From: Onthomonas sp964456525
Lineage (GTDB): Bacteria > Bacillota > Clostridia > Oscillospirales > Oscillospiraceae
DNA length: 6,647 bases
NCBI GenBank assembly: GCA_964456525.1
Contig: CAYWAP010000061.1
Span: forward strand, 1-6,647
Direction: 5' to 3'
In this document: in pieces, positions 5,635 through 6,647 of the stretch
How positions within the stretch are numbered: the stretch's first letter is position 1
Layout: each line of letters opens with the position of its first letter
Notes under the pieces: model-generated
Told to the model about the DNA's origin: nothing
Seen by the model: only the letters and a program-made list of their open reading frames with translations
Databases searched by the model: none
Program-made: the position numbers and the translations under genes

Positions 5635-6336
5635 TTACTGATCCTTCGTAAAGGCCCGGGGATACTTGTGCCGCCCAGTCCGATGATGGCGCCGATGCTG
5701 AAGCCGCTCCTGCATCGCGGCCATGCCGCCCTTATAGAAGAACGTATAGCACCCCTGGTTGAGCAGCAGGGCGCCGACGACGTCAACAACCGTGTGCTGC
5801 TTCAAAAACACGGTGGAGAGCACAATGGAAATGGTCAGCAGCGTCACGCCCGATTTCACAAAAATCCGCCCGCGCAGCCCCTCTTTCCTGCAAAGCGCAA
5901 TGCAGCAGGCCACAGAGTTGAAGACGTGGATGCTGGGGAAGACATTGGTTGCGGTGTCCACGCTGTAGAGCCAGAGCACCGCCTTTTGAAACAGGTTGTC
6001 TCCCGTCAGGGCCGGGCGAAGATCCTGCCCGTTGGGGAATACAAAGGAGATCACCAGAAACAACGTACAGCCGACCGCCAAACTGCGGGTGAGGCAATAG
6101 TACTCCTGATCGTCACCAAACCAGCCGAAATAAATCAACGTGATTGCCACATAGAAAAACCACAGAAAATAGGGGACGATAAAATACTCGCAGAACGGGA
6201 TCAGGTTATCCAGCTGCATATGTACAATGTAGGGGGTTGTCTGCCGGTCCTCCAGCAGGACAAACGCAATGATATAGACCACACAGAAACACAGCACTTC
6301 TGTCACTCGTTTCCTTCTGTTCACTTGCACAGTCAT
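5635..6336 (-). CDS. PAP2-family membrane phosphatase
   Basis: This 233-residue integral membrane protein of the type 2 phosphatidic acid phosphatase superfamily likely removes phosphate from a lipid or polyprenyl phosphate on the outer face of the membrane. Family motifs in order: QDLRP (104-109, motif 1, without the usual lysine seven residues before the Arg, as in some PAP2 subfamilies); FPSIH (133-137, motif 2, with the acid/base His); and LKQHTVVDVVGAL (178-190, motif 3, nucleophile H181 and supporting D185). Membrane segments lie near 12-28, 50-70, 84-100, 133-149, 161-177 and 183-200. The C-terminus is basic (RLQHRRHHRTGRHKY). ATG 6336 is preceded by AGAGG 10 bases upstream. Its position in the same direction as a PgsA-like enzyme raises a PGP-phosphatase role, which is only inference; undecaprenyl-pyrophosphate or other lipid phosphates are equally possible. 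Confidence 0.88.
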   Translation of the reverse strand: MTVQVNRRKRVTEVLCFCVVYIIAFVLLEDRQTTPYIVHMQLDNLIPFCEYFIVPYFLWFFYVAITLIYFGWFGDDQEYYCLTRSLAVGCTLFLVISFVFPNGQDLRPALTGDNLFQKAVLWLYSVDTATNVFPSIHVFNSVACCIALCRKEGLRGRIFVKSGVTLLTISIVLSTVFLKQHTVVDVVGALLLNQGCYTFFYKGGMAAMQERLQHRRHHRTGRHKYPRAFTKDQ

Positions 6337-6647
6337 AGACGATAAACCTCTCTTAGTTGGATTTCACCTTGATCGTAACAAAAGCAGATTAAATCCCACT
6401 TCAGAATTCTTTGTGTTTTTCTTAAGTCTTCATCGGATTCCAGCTTCCCGTGCCGGGCAGCGTTCAGTATTATGGCGTCAAACCTTGGGACAAAACGCCG
6501 CTGAACCGGCACTTGATGCCTTGTCTACCATTATGCTCCAAAAAAACGCCGTTGGCAAGCACAACTTTCCCTGCATTCGGTTCGCAAAACCCTACCAGGG
6601 CAACAGCATTTAAAATCATGCAAAAGTGTGGTAAGATAGAGACATGA
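6337..6647. other. Upstream region of the PAP2 gene, no supported gene
   Basis: About 311 bases without a gene I can defend. All frames on both strands stay open over 45-65 codons in parts, but none has a convincing ribosome binding site or recognisable motif. On the minus strand a 46-codon frame from ATG near 6620 to TAA near 6478 has protein-like composition (LVGFCEPNAGKVVLANG, then VFLEHNGRQGIKCRF) but no Shine-Dalgarno, so it may be a gene remnant. I could not identify a clear promoter for the PAP2 gene. Confidence 0.35.
6609..6637 (+). promoter_or_regulatory. Possible promoter pointing out of the window's right edge
   Basis: On the plus strand TGGTAAGAT provides an extended -10 (TGn before TAAGAT, 6632-6637), with a weak -35 (TTTAAA, 6609-6614) 17 bases upstream. 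If real, it would drive a divergent gene starting just beyond base 6647. The weak -35 and lack of a visible downstream gene keep this tentative. Confidence 0.35.

Noticed and set aside
5493..5789. Minus-strand open frame overlapping the PAP2 3' end
   Set aside because: Cysteine- and serine-rich shadow, mostly within the PAP2 gene in another frame; the part beyond it has no good start spacing.
5668..6345. Plus-strand open frame, about 225 codons
   Set aside because: Antisense of the PAP2 gene, whose motifs are intact.
3404..6470. Shared 11-mer gcgttcagtat at 3404-3414 and 6460-6470
   Set aside because: Matches of this length are expected by chance in a window of this size, and flanks do not align.
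6413..6613. Plus-strand open frames of about 65 codons near the right edge
   Set aside because: Weak starts, no ribosome binding site, and overlapping open frames on both strands; composition gives no preference.

Overview
The window comes from a moderately GC-rich Clostridia (Firmicutes) genome. The combination of a fused CbiE/CbiT, a CD1247-type acidic zinc-ribbon protein beside EF-P, and strong AGGAGG ribosome binding sites suggests an Oscillospiraceae-like gut anaerobe. This placement is inferred from gene content only. Every gene I can support lies on the minus strand, so the reading order runs from high to low coordinates.

Right part (about 6336 to 3504): a PAP2-family membrane phosphatase is followed by a collapsed response-regulator remnant. 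The remnant's stop overlaps the start of an intact AI-2E/PerM-type transporter. A PgsA-like CDP-alcohol phosphatidyltransferase follows 43 bases later. A GC-rich hairpin lies beyond it. Middle part (about 3332 to 2102): a consensus-like promoter drives efp (elongation factor P), then a small acidic zinc-ribbon protein, closed by a clear intrinsic terminator.

Left part (2100 to 1): a second consensus-like promoter sits immediately after that terminator and drives an anaerobic cobalamin (corrin-ring) operon with no room for a B12 riboswitch. The operon is badly damaged. The first 38 codons of cbiD run out of frame into cbiF, which has lost its own start. cbiF then overlaps a short gene start (probably cbiG) that runs out of frame into the last ~52 codons of cobK/cbiJ. 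Only the final gene, a cbiE-cbiT fusion that leaves the window, looks intact.

The most notable signal is a repeated pattern. Three junctions (cbiD::cbiF, cbiG::cobK and the response regulator) each keep a gene's ribosome binding site and N-terminus joined to a C-terminal part, with the middle missing and the frame broken. This looks like ongoing deletion-driven gene decay, or a chimeric assembly or amplification artefact. I see no mobile element, CRISPR array, tRNA or rRNA, and no convincing new defence or other system.
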